A stretch of DNA of 64,000 nucleotides from Ignavibacteria bacterium (GTDB lineage Bacteria > Bacteroidota > Ignavibacteria > SZUA-365), in contig JADKJW010000015.1 in the NCBI GenBank assembly GCA_016720835.1, positions 1-64,000 of the forward strand, written 5' to 3'. Shown in pieces: positions 47,090 to 56,368 of this stretch. Position numbers and translations under genes: made by a program. The notes beneath the pieces were generated by a model that was not told where the DNA came from, made no database searches, and saw nothing but the letters and a program-made list of their open reading frames with translations. Position 1 is the first letter of the stretch. The number at the start of each line of letters is the position of its first letter.

Positions 47090-47257
47090 ATGATCGGTCA
47101 GTGCATCATGTCGGAAATGAACGGAAACAGGCACCGCAGGAACGCGCAGCTTCAGCACGCGCAGCTCTTCCTGCAGTGTTCCGCGCATCCCGTCGTGAAA
47201 GCGCACGGCATCCGGGCGTTCCTGAACGCGATCGTCGCCCTGTTCCGGCATCCGTAA
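47090..47257 (+). CDS. Possible 55-aa small protein
   Basis: ATG 47090 follows AAGGA by 8 bases and opens MIGQCIMSEMNGNRHRRNAQ, ending VALFRHP at TAA 47255-47257. The sequence is basic and helical-looking with no recognised domain. The strongest support is context: a classic Rho-independent terminator begins about 50 bp downstream on the same strand, and no other gene uses it. The 230-bp space upstream could hold its promoter. It could instead be a small RNA with a spurious ORF. Confidence 0.4.
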   Translation: MIGQCIMSEMNGNRHRRNAQLQHAQLFLQCSAHPVVKAHGIRAFLNAIVALFRHP

Positions 47258-47307
47258 TTCGCGGCGCGCGTTCACGCACACGCACCTCCATACCTCCTCG
47301 AAGTAGG

Positions 47308-47350
47308 TCAGGGCTGCCCCGGGAACATCCGGAGCAGCCCTGATTTTTTT
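47308..47350 (+). terminator. Rho-independent terminator
   Basis: TCAGGGCTGC pairs with GCAGCCCTGA, followed by a run of seven T (47344-47350). It ends the small transcript at 47090 rather than any annotated neighbour, since nagZ is on the other strand and the hydrolase gene begins at 47465. Confidence 0.85.
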
Positions 47351-47464
47351 CGGCCGCTTTCGCATCGTTCCACGCATTAAACTTTTGCCTGTCCGAAATT
47401 GTCTTTCGTGCAGGCATTTGCGTTTATTCCCTCCGTCATTGTCCATCGACCGAAGGTATTCCCC

Positions 47465-49450
47465 ATGCGTGTTCGTCACAACAATACACTCGTCTTCCGC
47501 ATCTTCATCTGCCTCGCCGGCGTCTTGATATCACTGTCCACAGTCGAAGCGCAATTGACGTCTCCAAACGAAGCGTCCTCGCGCGACGTTTCGGTGGCGG
47601 CGGCCTGGGTACCGTTCAGTATTCCCATGCGGGACGGCAAGGCACTCGCCGGAGACCTCTACGCCACGGATACGACGGTCGCGAAGCCGGTCATCCTGAT
47701 TCAAACTCCGTACAACAAAAACAATTACCGGCTGAGCTTCCCGCGCAGCGCCGGACCCGCCTTCCCCTCCGACACCGCGAAGTACCACTACGTGGTCGTG
47801 GACTGGCGCGGCTTCTACGGATCCAAGGACGCCGACGTGAAGGGCTACGACCGCGGGCTCGACGGCTACGACGTCGTGGAATGGATCGCCGCCCAACCTT
47901 GGAGCAACGGACGCGTGGGCACCTGGGGACCGTCGGCCCTCGGTCAGATTCAGTTCATGACTGCACGGCGCCATCCGCCGCACCTTCTTTGCAGCGTGCC
48001 ATTGGTGAAGGATTACCAATCGAAGTACTCCGATTACTACTACGGCGGAGACTTCCGCAAGGAGCACGTCGAGACACTCGAAAAACTCGGCTTCCTCACG
48101 GTGCAAAGTATTCTGTCCCAGCCGGTGTATAACAATCTCTGGAAGGTGGTCGAAAATACCAACGATTACCCCGAGGATATCGCTATTCCCATGCTGCTGA
48201 TCAGCGGCTGGTTCGACCATTACCCCGATGATGTGCTGCGGGCCTTCGCAGATCTGCGCGCGCGCAGCGGCGCCTCGGTGCGCGACCGGCACAAGCTGAT
48301 CATGGGCCCGTGGCTGCACAGCGGGGTCGGAGCGGCGGAGCAAGGCGAGCTGTCCTACCCGAACGCCACGGACGAGGCGCGCGAAGCAACCCTGCAGTTC
48401 TTCGGCTACATGTTGTGCCAGGAGAAGAACGGATATCCGTTGCGTCCGGATGTGCGCTATTATCAGATGGGAAGCAACGAGTGGCGGTCGACGAGCGACT
48501 GGAAGTCCGTCGCAACCGCCACCCGGACCTTCTATCTGCACGATGGGGACCTCCTCTCACCGGAATTGCCCCTCTCCGGCGCAGCTCGAAAATCCTTCTT
48601 TTCTGATCCACGCGATCCTTCCCCGTCGCACGGGGGAGCGCGCTTCAATCCTTTCGATGCCACGGCGGTGCCCGGGCCGCTCGACCTTCGCAGCGCCGTG
48701 GAGAGCCGTTCCGATGTGTTGCGCTTTTCGACGCCGCCGCTCACGGAGAATCTCGAGATCGCCGGTCTGGTGACCGTGGCCCTCACCTTGTCCTCCGACC
48801 GCACGGATACGGATCTCAGCGTGCGGCTGTGCGACGTGTACCCTGACGGACGCTCGATGATCATGGCCGACGGCATCGCCCGCGCCCGCTTCCGCAATGG
48901 CCTGGACAGGCAGGAATTCCTCATTCCCGGACAGGCCGCGCGCGTCACCGTGACGCTGCAGAACATCGCCCTCACGCTCCTTAAGGATCACCGCCTGCGC
49001 ATCGTCGTCGGAGGCGCGAACTTCCCGCGCTTCGACGTCAACCTCAACAACGGCGGCGCGATGTACACGGCCGGCGACACGCTCATCGCGGGAAACACCA
49101 TCCAGCTCAACTCGGCCTTCCCGTCCTCGATCACCCTCGCGGTTCCCGCGACCAGCGCCGCGGACGCAGGCGCGCCCGCGCCCGGACCTGCGAGTATCGG
49201 ACAGAACTATCCGAATCCAATCCGGGGCGCGACCGAGATTCCCGTCACGGGCGGCTCCACGGCAGGGTCCGTCTCGGTCCGTGTCCATGACATGCTGGGA
49301 CGGATGGTCACCACGCTGTTTGACGGAAGCGCGGGACAACTTCCGCCGACGCTGCGCTTCGACGCGTCCGGACTCGCTCCCGGCGCCTACGTGTGCCGTC
49401 TCGAAAGCGCCGGCAGTATCGTCACGCGCGTGCTCACCGTGTTGCCATGA
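47465..49450 (+). CDS. Secreted CocE/NonD-type hydrolase with T9SS sorting domain
   Basis: 661 aa. Signal peptide MRVRHNNTLVFRIFICLAGV ... STVEAQ. Alpha/beta-hydrolase core of the CocE/NonD (peptidase S15-like) family: VPFSIPMRDGKALAGDLY, VVVDWRGFYGSKDADVKGYD, nucleophile Ser in VGTWGPSALGQIQF, Asp in ISGWFDHYPDD, His in IMGPWLHSGVGA. The C-terminal jelly-roll (residues about 395-565) matches the family (LEIAGLVTVALTLSSDRTDT). The end is a T9SS domain opening SIGQNYPNPIRGATEIPV. Members cleave acyl esters or Xaa-Pro peptides; the substrate here is unknown. The next gene, coupled by ATGA, is a related hydrolase. Confidence 0.9.
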   Translation: MRVRHNNTLVFRIFICLAGVLISLSTVEAQLTSPNEASSRDVSVAAAWVPFSIPMRDGKALAGDLYATDTTVAKPVILIQTPYNKNNYRLSFPRSAGPAFPSDTAKYHYVVVDWRGFYGSKDADVKGYDRGLDGYDVVEWIAAQPWSNGRVGTWGPSALGQIQFMTARRHPPHLLCSVPLVKDYQSKYSDYYYGGDFRKEHVETLEKLGFLTVQSILSQPVYNNLWKVVENTNDYPEDIAIPMLLISGWFDHYPDDVLRAFADLRARSGASVRDRHKLIMGPWLHSGVGAAEQGELSYPNATDEAREATLQFFGYMLCQEKNGYPLRPDVRYYQMGSNEWRSTSDWKSVATATRTFYLHDGDLLSPELPLSGAARKSFFSDPRDPSPSHGGARFNPFDATAVPGPLDLRSAVESRSDVLRFSTPPLTENLEIAGLVTVALTLSSDRTDTDLSVRLCDVYPDGRSMIMADGIARARFRNGLDRQEFLIPGQAARVTVTLQNIALTLLKDHRLRIVVGGANFPRFDVNLNNGGAMYTAGDTLIAGNTIQLNSAFPSSITLAVPATSAADAGAPAPGPASIGQNYPNPIRGATEIPVTGGSTAGSVSVRVHDMLGRMVTTLFDGSAGQLPPTLRFDASGLAPGAYVCRLESAGSIVTRVLTVLP

Positions 49451-51388
49451 TCCGATTCTGCCTGACCCGGAACAGCGTCACGGGTTGCCGGCTCTTCCTT
49501 TTCACGTTCGCGCTGTTCGTCGCGGGCGCGCCCGCGCTGCACGGCCAGCGCAGTCTCGCGAAGCGCGCCGCCGCCGTCGTGCAGACGGATTTCTTCCTCC
49601 AGACGAGCGACGGCATCCTGCTCGACTGCACGCGCTTCGCTCCCGAGGGTGCGCGACCGAAAAAGGGCTGGCCGGTCATCCTCTACTGCCACGGCTATGC
49701 GGATTCGAAGGACGTGGAACTCGCCGTCGCGCGCGACCAGGCCGCCTTCGGCTACGCCACCTACGCGTACAGCATGCGCGGACAGGGGCGCTCCGGCGGC
49801 CGCTCGCATCTGATCAGCCGCGTCGAGATGCGCGACCTCTTCGAGGTCGTGGACGCGATCAAGCGCGACACCCTGGCGAACGGCGGACGCATCGCCATCT
49901 ACGGATCCTCGCAGGGCGGCATCCTGCCGTACATGGCCGCCTGTTACGGACTCGATGTCCGATGCATCCTCTCCGATCTCGCTTCGCCGATGTTCGCCTC
50001 CGATTGGATGGCCAATGCCAGTCCGAAGATCACGCTATTCTTCACGGTGGACTACGATTCGCTCACCGTCCGATACGACGATGAGGTTCGCGAAATCCGC
50101 AGGCTCATCCTCTCGAAGCTGCCGGCGGACCGGGACAGTCTCGCCGCGCGTCTCCCGCGCGACCGCGATTTCCTGGAGCGCGTGGACAGTTGCCGCGTGC
50201 CGCTGCTGATCACGAACGCGTGGCAGGACAAGTTCTTCAGCGCCAATGGCAGCATCGCGGGCGCGGAGCGACTGCGCTCGAAGAACATCGTCTACATCGG
50301 CGCCATCGACGGGCACGGCGCCGACAGCACGGCGAAGGAGAACCGTTTCATCTCCTCGCTGCAGAACGCGTGGATCGAGTACTGGCTGAACGGCATTCCG
50401 CATCCGCTGATCGATTCCGCGCGTTACCAGTTTGCCGCCAGTCACGCGCCGCGCCTGGGAAGGCGCTGGTCGTTTACGCATCTGTCCTCGAAGGTCTGGC
50501 CGCCGGAAGGCGTCGCGCCCGCGGAGTTGTTCTTCCGTCCCGACAGCGCGCTCGCCGACCGACCGCCGACCGCATCGGACGCGTACACGCTCGAGAACAT
50601 CCTGCGCGACACCGCGCTGACGCTGCAGCAGGGCATCGACGCGCAGTTCCGCGGACCCCAGTTTGCCGCCCGCTTCCCGAAGCAGACGCTCTCCTTCGAC
50701 AGCGCGCCGCTCGCCGGCGACATGCCTGATGGCGGGAATACCGGAGCTTCGGATCCACTATTCCACCACGGCGCGCGCCTTCCAGCTCAACGCGCAGATC
50801 TGGGACGTGCAGCCCTCGGGCGATGCGGACCTCGTGTCGCGGATCAACCACTCCTCCTTTCACGCGTCGCCGGGAGTTGCGCGTTCCGACACGGTCGCGG
50901 GCATGGCGCACGCGCACATCTTTCGCAAGGGCGCCCGCATCCGCATCGTGCTGACGAATCTCGACACGCAACCCGAGGACGCGTTTCTGCTCAGCAATCC
51001 GCACGTGCTGCCCGTGCTCGTCCCCGGCACGCTGACGCTGTTCATGAGTCCTGAGCGGCCTTCGAGCATCGTCCTGCCGATGAAGGCCTTCGATCCCGTC
51101 GTCGCCGCGGAAGCGCCGCCTGCGCCCGCGTCTCTACGCATCGCGGGCATCACGCCGAACCCCTTCCGCGGCAGCGCGCGCGTGACGTACACGCTGCCGA
51201 CAGAAGCGCGTGTCACCTTCCTCGTGACCGATCTGCTTGGACGCACTGTCGCGCGGTTTGATGAGGGTCAACGTCCCACGGGCGTGCACAACGCGACGCT
51301 CGACGGCAGCCGCCTCGCGCCGGGCTTCTACTTCGCGACACTCGTGACATCGGATGGGATGGCAACGACGAAAATTCTGGTGAAGTAG
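49447..51388 (+). CDS. Second secreted CocE/S15-type hydrolase with T9SS-like end, one frame break
   Basis: About 646 aa once corrected. ATG 49447 overlaps the previous stop. Signal peptide MIRFCLTRNSVTGCRLFLFT ... HGQ. Core: FFLQTSDGILLDCTRFAP, VILYCHGYADSKDVE, YSMRGQGRSGGRSHLI, Ser in IYGSSQGGILPYMA, Asp in LLITNAWQDKFF, His in GAIDGHGADSTA. The C-terminal jelly-roll is read in another frame after about 50728 (HYSTTARAFQLNAQIWDVQP), so one base is missing or extra near 50725-50735. It ends with a T9SS-type domain (ITPNPFRGSARVTYTLPTEA, FYFATLVTSDG, TTKILVK). Tandem duplication from the upstream gene is likely, although the two have diverged strongly. Confidence 0.85.
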
Positions 51389-51391
51389 GGA

Positions 51392-51511
51392 GACAAGCGG
51401 GACGCTTGGCCTGACCGCCGAAGTCCCGCGAAGCGGGACGCAGGCGGGTCCCCACCCGGGCGGGGTTTGTTCAGATCGGAATCGGACCAGCACGGAGGCT
51501 GGTCCCCACCC
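51392..51511. repeat. Dispersed hairpin repeat, two modules
   Basis: 51392-51457 is the long module: GACAAGCGGGACGCTTGGCC ... GTCCCGCGAAGCGGGACGCA ... GGGTCCCCACCC, with two internal inverted repeats. 51477-51511 is the short module, CGGAATCGGACCAGC...GCTGGTCCCCACCC. Both begin at or just after the hydrolase stop codon. The same modules recur at 56229-56352 and 57338-57500. Confidence 0.8.
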
Positions 51512-51627
51512 GGTTTTTGTTTTCTCCCTTCTCCCCACTCCCCACTCCCTACCCGGCTCTATAGCTTGAGACACCGGCTGTACCTATATTCGTTCTTTCG
51601 TTTTGCGCGACCCACCCCCGAGGCCTG

Positions 51628-53493
51628 TTGAACGTTTTTGACGCACATCCCACGACGCTGATCGCGGTCATCCTCGGCCTCGTTCTGATGTTCGGCATCC
51701 TGTGGCGCCGGAAGGATCTCCTGTCGATTTTCGCGAACGGGCGCTGGTGGCTGACGTGGTTCGCCATCTCGATCCTGACGCTGATGGACGAGCTGACGTC
51801 CATTTTCTACGCGCCCAGCGAGGCGCACCGCTTCATCGGCGAGAGCGCGCTCGTCTTCATCGCGCTGACCTCCATCCTCATGCGTTTCCTGTCCACGCGC
51901 ATGACGGAGATCGCGCAGATCCTCGAGCATCACAACATCCGGGGCGGAGGCGTGTATTCGTTCTCCTACCTCGTGCTCGGCCCCACGGTCAGTTTCGTCG
52001 CGGTCTCCTCCATCTTCGTGACCTACGTGCTCACGGCCAGCATGTCGACGGTGAGCGCCGTGCAGAACGGCACGGCGTTCTTCGACATCTCTCCCGCGAC
52101 GGCCATGGCGCGGAACGTCATGAGCGTCTGGGGTGGCGCCGGTCTCAACATCCTCGGCATCCGCGAAAATGCGCGCTTCACGTTCGGCATCTTCACCATC
52201 GCCGCGCTGGTGCTGATGGTGCTGCTGGCGTCGGGCCTGCTCGCGATGGACGGCACGCAGATGGGACGCATCGGCCACGCCACGCAGCAGACCTTCAGCC
52301 GCTTCCTGACGCTCGATCTCGGCTCGCAGACGCAGAACCTCGGCTACCTCATCATCGGCACGTCGAGCTGCATCCTGGCGTATTCCGGCATCGAGTCCGT
52401 GATACAGACCGCGGGTCTGGTGCGCTCCTGGCACGACATCCGCAAGGCGTATCTGTTCCTCGCGCTGACCGTCGGCATTTTCACGCCGCTGATTTCCATG
52501 CTCGTGCTCTCGTCGCCCATCGATCCGGCGGTGTTCGAGACCGACCTCATCACGCAGTACGCCGCGATGCTGAACGGCAAGTGGTTCGGCCTGCTCGTCG
52601 GCGCCATCGCGAGTTTCACGCTGATCATGGCCGTCAACACGGCCTTCGTGGCATCCGCCGAGCTGCTGGAGCGCGTGGCGGAGAAGTACCATTTCCAGTG
52701 GCTGATGAAGATCAACGCGCGGCACAGCCCCTACCGCGTGCACGTCATCAGCGCCGTGCTGTACTCGGTGATCATCATCATCACGAGCGGGCAGCAGAGC
52801 CTGCTTGCGGAAATGTACGCGATCGGGCTCATCGCGAGTTTCGCCATCAACATGGGCTCGCTGCTCGTGTACCGGTACTTCCTCGGGACCAAGGAGATCC
52901 AGAACTACTTCACGCACCGCACCATGACGCTGGTGGTGTTCCTGATCATCGTGGCCTGCTTCGCCTACATCGCGATCAACCGGCCCTACGGCACGGCGCT
53001 CTGGGCGGCGACGACGGGTGTGTTCCTCTTCGCCGGCTTCTACATCGCGCGGAAGCGCTCGCCGGAGATCCAGGAGCTGCGGCAGACCGACAGTCCCATC
53101 GACCTGATCACCTGGCTCGGCTCGACGGAAGCCGACCGCATTCACCTCTACTTCCGCAGGCCGAAGGAAGAGGGCTCTGTGGAGTCCCTCGACAGCAGTC
53201 GCGCCTACGTGAGCTTCTACTCGCCGCGGCAGGGCATTCCGCAGAGGGCCGGCGAGAACCACTTCCGCTTCCCTTTCGCCCTGCAGAACGTGTACGCGAA
53301 CATCTGCACCATCATCGAGCTGCTGCGCTACGAGCTGCCGCACATTCCGCTCACCGTGCACCTCGGCTGGCCCATGTCGTCGTGGATGGACCGCTTCGCC
53401 ATCGGCATCCTCGTCATGAACCTCATGCGCCTGCCCAAGCGCTTCCCGCAGGTGACGTTCCGGATCGAGTACGATGAGGAAGTGAAGAAGTGA
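51628..53493 (+). CDS. APC-superfamily amino acid/polyamine permease with C-terminal soluble domain
   Basis: 621 aa. TTG start at 51628, a few bases after CGAGG. About 12 membrane segments (FGILWRRKDLLSIFANGRWW ... FIALTSILMRFLSTR; LILGPTVSFVAVSSIFVTYV-like; AFINMGSLLVYRYFL). Core conserved pieces: FSYLVLGPTVSFV, YSGIESVIQTAGLVRSWHDI, AVNTAFVASAELLERVAE, MYAIGLIASFAINMGSLLVY. The last 120 residues (DRIHLYFRRPKEEG ... VTFRIEYDEEVKK) are hydrophilic and may form a cytoplasmic domain. Substrate unknown. An octamer array follows 25 bp after the stop. Confidence 0.85.
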   Translation: MNVFDAHPTTLIAVILGLVLMFGILWRRKDLLSIFANGRWWLTWFAISILTLMDELTSIFYAPSEAHRFIGESALVFIALTSILMRFLSTRMTEIAQILEHHNIRGGGVYSFSYLVLGPTVSFVAVSSIFVTYVLTASMSTVSAVQNGTAFFDISPATAMARNVMSVWGGAGLNILGIRENARFTFGIFTIAALVLMVLLASGLLAMDGTQMGRIGHATQQTFSRFLTLDLGSQTQNLGYLIIGTSSCILAYSGIESVIQTAGLVRSWHDIRKAYLFLALTVGIFTPLISMLVLSSPIDPAVFETDLITQYAAMLNGKWFGLLVGAIASFTLIMAVNTAFVASAELLERVAEKYHFQWLMKINARHSPYRVHVISAVLYSVIIIITSGQQSLLAEMYAIGLIASFAINMGSLLVYRYFLGTKEIQNYFTHRTMTLVVFLIIVACFAYIAINRPYGTALWAATTGVFLFAGFYIARKRSPEIQELRQTDSPIDLITWLGSTEADRIHLYFRRPKEEGSVESLDSSRAYVSFYSPRQGIPQRAGENHFRFPFALQNVYANICTIIELLRYELPHIPLTVHLGWPMSSWMDRFAIGILVMNLMRLPKRFPQVTFRIEYDEEVKK

Positions 53494-53516
53494 TGCGGGT
53501 ATTGTTGAAGGGGATA

Positions 53517-53645
53517 GGCTGACGCAGGGATGCGGAGATGCGCAGACGCGGGGATGCGGAGACGCGGGGATGCGGAGACGCGGTGATACGGAGATGCGGT
53601 GATACGGAGATGCGGTGATACGGAGACACGCGGATACGGCGACAC
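53517..53645. repeat. Octamer tandem array (GCGGGGAT/GCGGAGAC)
   Basis: About 15 units of 8 bp (GCGGGGAT, GCGGAGAC, GCGGTGAT, ACGGAGAT), the complement of the array at 41190-41366. It lies between the APC permease stop and the hicA 3-prime end. Confidence 0.85.
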
Positions 53646-53669
53646 GGGGAAAGGCTGGCCGACGTTACC

Positions 53670-53864
53670 TCATTCTCCGTCGATTTCTGGTATCGTCAAG
53701 CCTCTGCAAATCTTTTTTGCGAGAAGGTTCGGGATTTCAACATGGCGCGGCACCGCTTCCATCTCCCCCGTGGAAGGATTCGTCCATAACGAGTGTGACC
53801 GACCTTCGCGCTTGAGGTGACACCCATGACGCCGGAGATGCCGCAGCAATGCTGAGCGTTTCAT
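53670..53864 (-). CDS. hicA: HicA toxin (mRNA interferase)
   Basis: 64 aa. It has the HicA opening MKRSALLRHLRRHGCHLKRE, the catalytic His in GRSHSLWTNPSTG, then AVPRHVEIPNLLAKKICRGL and the end IPEI. HicA toxins are double-stranded-RNA-binding-fold ribonucleases that cleave mRNA. The stop region is followed by an octamer array. ATG 53864 overlaps the HicB stop (53861) by 4 bp, the usual translation-coupled order with antitoxin first. Confidence 0.93.
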   Translation of the reverse strand: MKRSALLRHLRRHGCHLKREGRSHSLWTNPSTGEMEAVPRHVEIPNLLAKKICRGLTIPEIDGE

Positions 53865-54076
53865 TCCAACACGACGATCTCACGTTTCACACCCTTCGGC
53901 ACACCGCGAAGTCCGTTTTCTCGCCGCTCCTCGAGGATGAGAGCGATGGCATCCTTCAAACTGGCCAGGGCTTTTGCTTTCGACTTCCCCTGACCATTGG
54001 CCCCTGGAATCTCCGGACAATACGCGATGATCCACTTCCCGTCTTGTTCGATCACCGCCGTGAATTCATTATGCAT
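53861..54076 (-). CDS. hicB: HicB antitoxin
   Basis: 71 aa, starting at ATG 54076 behind a strong AAGGAGG. A partial RNase H-like fold is visible: FTAVIEQDGKWIIAYCPEIP, GANGQGKSKAKALASLKDAI, ALILEERRENG. It has no separate C-terminal DNA-binding domain, which is common in short HicB. It neutralises the downstream HicA. Confidence 0.93.
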   Translation of the reverse strand: MHNEFTAVIEQDGKWIIAYCPEIPGANGQGKSKAKALASLKDAIALILEERRENGLRGVPKGVKREIVVLE

Positions 54077-54327
54077 GCGAAACCTCCTTCATATTCTTGT
54101 GCGCAATGTAAGCGCCATTCTTGAGCAAGACAAAAGGCGATCGCGAAACACACGAATGGGTCGAATAAATCCGAAACAGGATGATTTCGTCGTATTCGCA
54201 TTTTTCGATTGCTTCGCGATCGCTTCTGTTTTCCGTGAGTGTGTCAATGGCAGCGGATCAAGGATCTGCTCTTCAAGATTTCACACGCCCATAGGAGTGC
54301 GAACTCCCGACGCACGACAACCATCCC

Positions 54328-55710
54328 TCACCGCGCCACCGTGATGCTGTTCACATACGTCCTGCCGCCGAGCGCGGAGAGGATGTAATACACTCCGCTC
54401 GGATACTCGCGCACGTCGAAGAAGCACGACTGCGGGCCCTCGCCGTGCATGGAAGTACTTTTCGAGACGAGCTTTTTCCCGAGTACGTCGTGGAGATCCG
54501 TCGTGATTGACAGGGGCTCGTGCAGGGAGTATGTCACTTCGACGACGTCCCTTCGCTGTGAAACGGTAATCGACACCTTCGGCTCGACTTCCTGTGTAGT
54601 CCGCTCCTCATGCACGCCGAGGAGCGACGGCGTGTATCTCCAGATGCGGCCGGAGCCGCCACAGGCCCAGCAATGTGTGGCATCGGTGCAGGAAATGCTG
54701 TTGACGAATGTAGCACGTTCAACTGTGTCCCGACTCCACACACTTCCCCCATCCGAGGTTCTGAAAATATTTGGGCTTCTTCCAGATTTGCTCCCAATAA
54801 GCACAAAGGAGGAATCAACGCTTTCAATGGTATTGTAGCTGTCGTAGACGCCTCCTATGCTGATCGAGGGTCCGGAGAAAAACCAATCACTGCCCCCATT
54901 CAATGTTTTAATCACCTGTTCCGAAGAGCCGAATGGAAATACTCCGGTAGCCCAACCCAATCGCGAATTATAAAAAGACACTGCAGCAAGTCCTCCCAGA
55001 ACTCCGCATTGTTGAACTTCCCAAGTAACACCTGCGTCAGTTGTATGAATAATCCGACTCGAATCGAAATTGTCCGTTCCATTGAATCCAACGATCCATC
55101 CAACATTTCTGTTTCTGAAATCGATTGATCGAAAACTCCCTCCACGAGAAGAGTCCCGCACCCGTTGCAATGAATTGCCACCATCCTCGGTTCGAAATAT
55201 CACACCTGACACTCCACTGCCCCCGACCATCCACCCGACATTGGAGTCCGAGAAAAATATATCGCTGAAGATTTGCGACGTCGGTATTTGGTCTTTTTCC
55301 CAAGTCTTCCCACCGTCAGTTGTCTTAATAATATAATTCGTCTTGCTGATTACCCAGCCGTTCATAGTGTCGATGAAGGACGCAGACTGGTATGGTGCGG
55401 TGGTCTCCCCGCTTTCCAGGTTCAGCCACTGTCCTCCCCCATTCGTGGTGCGCAGGATCGTTCCATTCTCACCCACGGCCCAGCCGTGAATCGAATCGAC
55501 AAAAACGATTTTATTCAGATCGTTGCTTGTGCCGCTGTTCTGCACGCGCCACACCTGCGCGGATGCGGGAGCGAACTGGAAGAGCAGCGCGAGGAGGACA
55601 GCGCCGGGGTGAAGCGGAACAGTCGTGACCCTCCGATCCGTCGTCCCTTTTCCGTCCGTTCGCGCTTCATGGTCACTCCGCATCGCTGGAAAGGTGTGTG
55701 CTTTCCCCAA
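54328..55710 (-). CDS. Secreted YCF48/BNR-repeat protein with T9SS sorting domain
   Basis: 460 aa; the start may be ATG 55683 instead. Signal peptide with hydrophobic core PLHPGAVLLALLFQFAPASA. Repeats of about 45 residues carry the YCF48/BNR signature: VDSIHGWAVGENGTILRTTN, DTMNGWVISKTNYIIKTTDG, FSDSNVGWMVGG, RNRNVGWIVGFNG, YNSRLGWATGVFP, CTDATHCWACGGSGRIWRYT. They should fold as a beta-propeller. The last 80 residues form a T9SS-type sorting domain (VEVTYSLHEPLSITTDLHDV, EYPSGVYYILSALGG). Probably a surface or secreted protein, function unknown. Confidence 0.85.
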   Translation of the reverse strand: MGKAHTFPAMRSDHEARTDGKGTTDRRVTTVPLHPGAVLLALLFQFAPASAQVWRVQNSGTSNDLNKIVFVDSIHGWAVGENGTILRTTNGGGQWLNLESGETTAPYQSASFIDTMNGWVISKTNYIIKTTDGGKTWEKDQIPTSQIFSDIFFSDSNVGWMVGGSGVSGVIFRTEDGGNSLQRVRDSSRGGSFRSIDFRNRNVGWIVGFNGTDNFDSSRIIHTTDAGVTWEVQQCGVLGGLAAVSFYNSRLGWATGVFPFGSSEQVIKTLNGGSDWFFSGPSISIGGVYDSYNTIESVDSSFVLIGSKSGRSPNIFRTSDGGSVWSRDTVERATFVNSISCTDATHCWACGGSGRIWRYTPSLLGVHEERTTQEVEPKVSITVSQRRDVVEVTYSLHEPLSITTDLHDVLGKKLVSKSTSMHGEGPQSCFFDVREYPSGVYYILSALGGRTYVNSITVAR

Positions 55711-55883
55711 ACCTACCCATCAGTGGCTGTGGACACAAGCTCCTGTGCCCGTACGGTGTGGCAGGCGGGAGACACTCCGGGAACGTCCCCCGTCCAGCCG
55801 TAAGTCCGCAAGTTGTTGATTTTTTAACGTTAAAAAAGAATGGATCTTGGCTGGAGGCTACTGAAACATCATATTTTGAACTT

Positions 55884-56198
55884 CGATCGAGGCGAAAAAA
55901 AGATCAATCGTCGCAATAAATAAACTCATCGAGGCAAATAAACAATCGATTTGTCCTTCCAAGAAAACGAACAGACGCCGGACAGTCCGAACTGTCCTTT
56001 GAAAAATTCCAACGGTCCATTAAAAAAATCGATCGGGGCATCTAAAATACTGATCGATCCATTCAAAAAAACCGATCGCGACATATAAATAATCCAATGG
56101 GACTTTTTTTCGTCGCGACGGTCTGCCCGGCGACGCATCGCGGCATTTTGCGTTTCGATCGTGCCATGCAAACATCGGATCGGGCCATGTAAAAATCC
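55884..56198. repeat. 21-bp periodic A-tract array
   Basis: Fifteen 21-bp units keep one register: for example 56031 GATCGGGGCATCTAAAATAC, 56052 GATCGATCCATTCAAAAAAA, 56157 GATCGTGCCATGCAAACATC, 56178 GATCGGGCCATGTAAAAATC. The loose consensus is CGATCGGNCCATTTAAAAAA. The A-runs recur every 21 bp, two helical turns, so the DNA could be intrinsically curved. On the minus strand the register encodes heptapeptides close to FFNGPIx (LNGSISI, LDAPIDF, FNGPLEF, FKGQFGL) interrupted by stops. Confidence 0.7.
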
Positions 56199-56228
56199 GA
56201 CAAATCCGCTGGATGGAGCCCGCACAGT

Positions 56229-56352
56229 GGAATCGGACAAGCGGGACGCTTGGCCTGACCGCCGAAGTCCCGCGAAGCGGGACGCAGGCGGGTCCCCACC
56301 CGGAAGGATCTGTTCAAATTGGAATCGGCCGGCACGGACGCCGGCCCCACCC
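56229..56352. repeat. Dispersed hairpin repeat, long and short modules
   Basis: 56229-56301 is the long module starting GGAATCGGACAAGCGGGACG and ending GGGTCCCCACCC. 56321-56352 is the short module GGAATCGGCCGGC...GCCGGCCCCACCC. The order and 20-bp spacing equal those at 51392-51511. Confidence 0.8.
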
Positions 56353-56368
56353 GCTCAGCAGTTTGTTT

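Noticed and set aside
55884..56198. CRISPR array
   Set aside because: Units are 21 bp with no identical repeats and no spacers; period is continuous.
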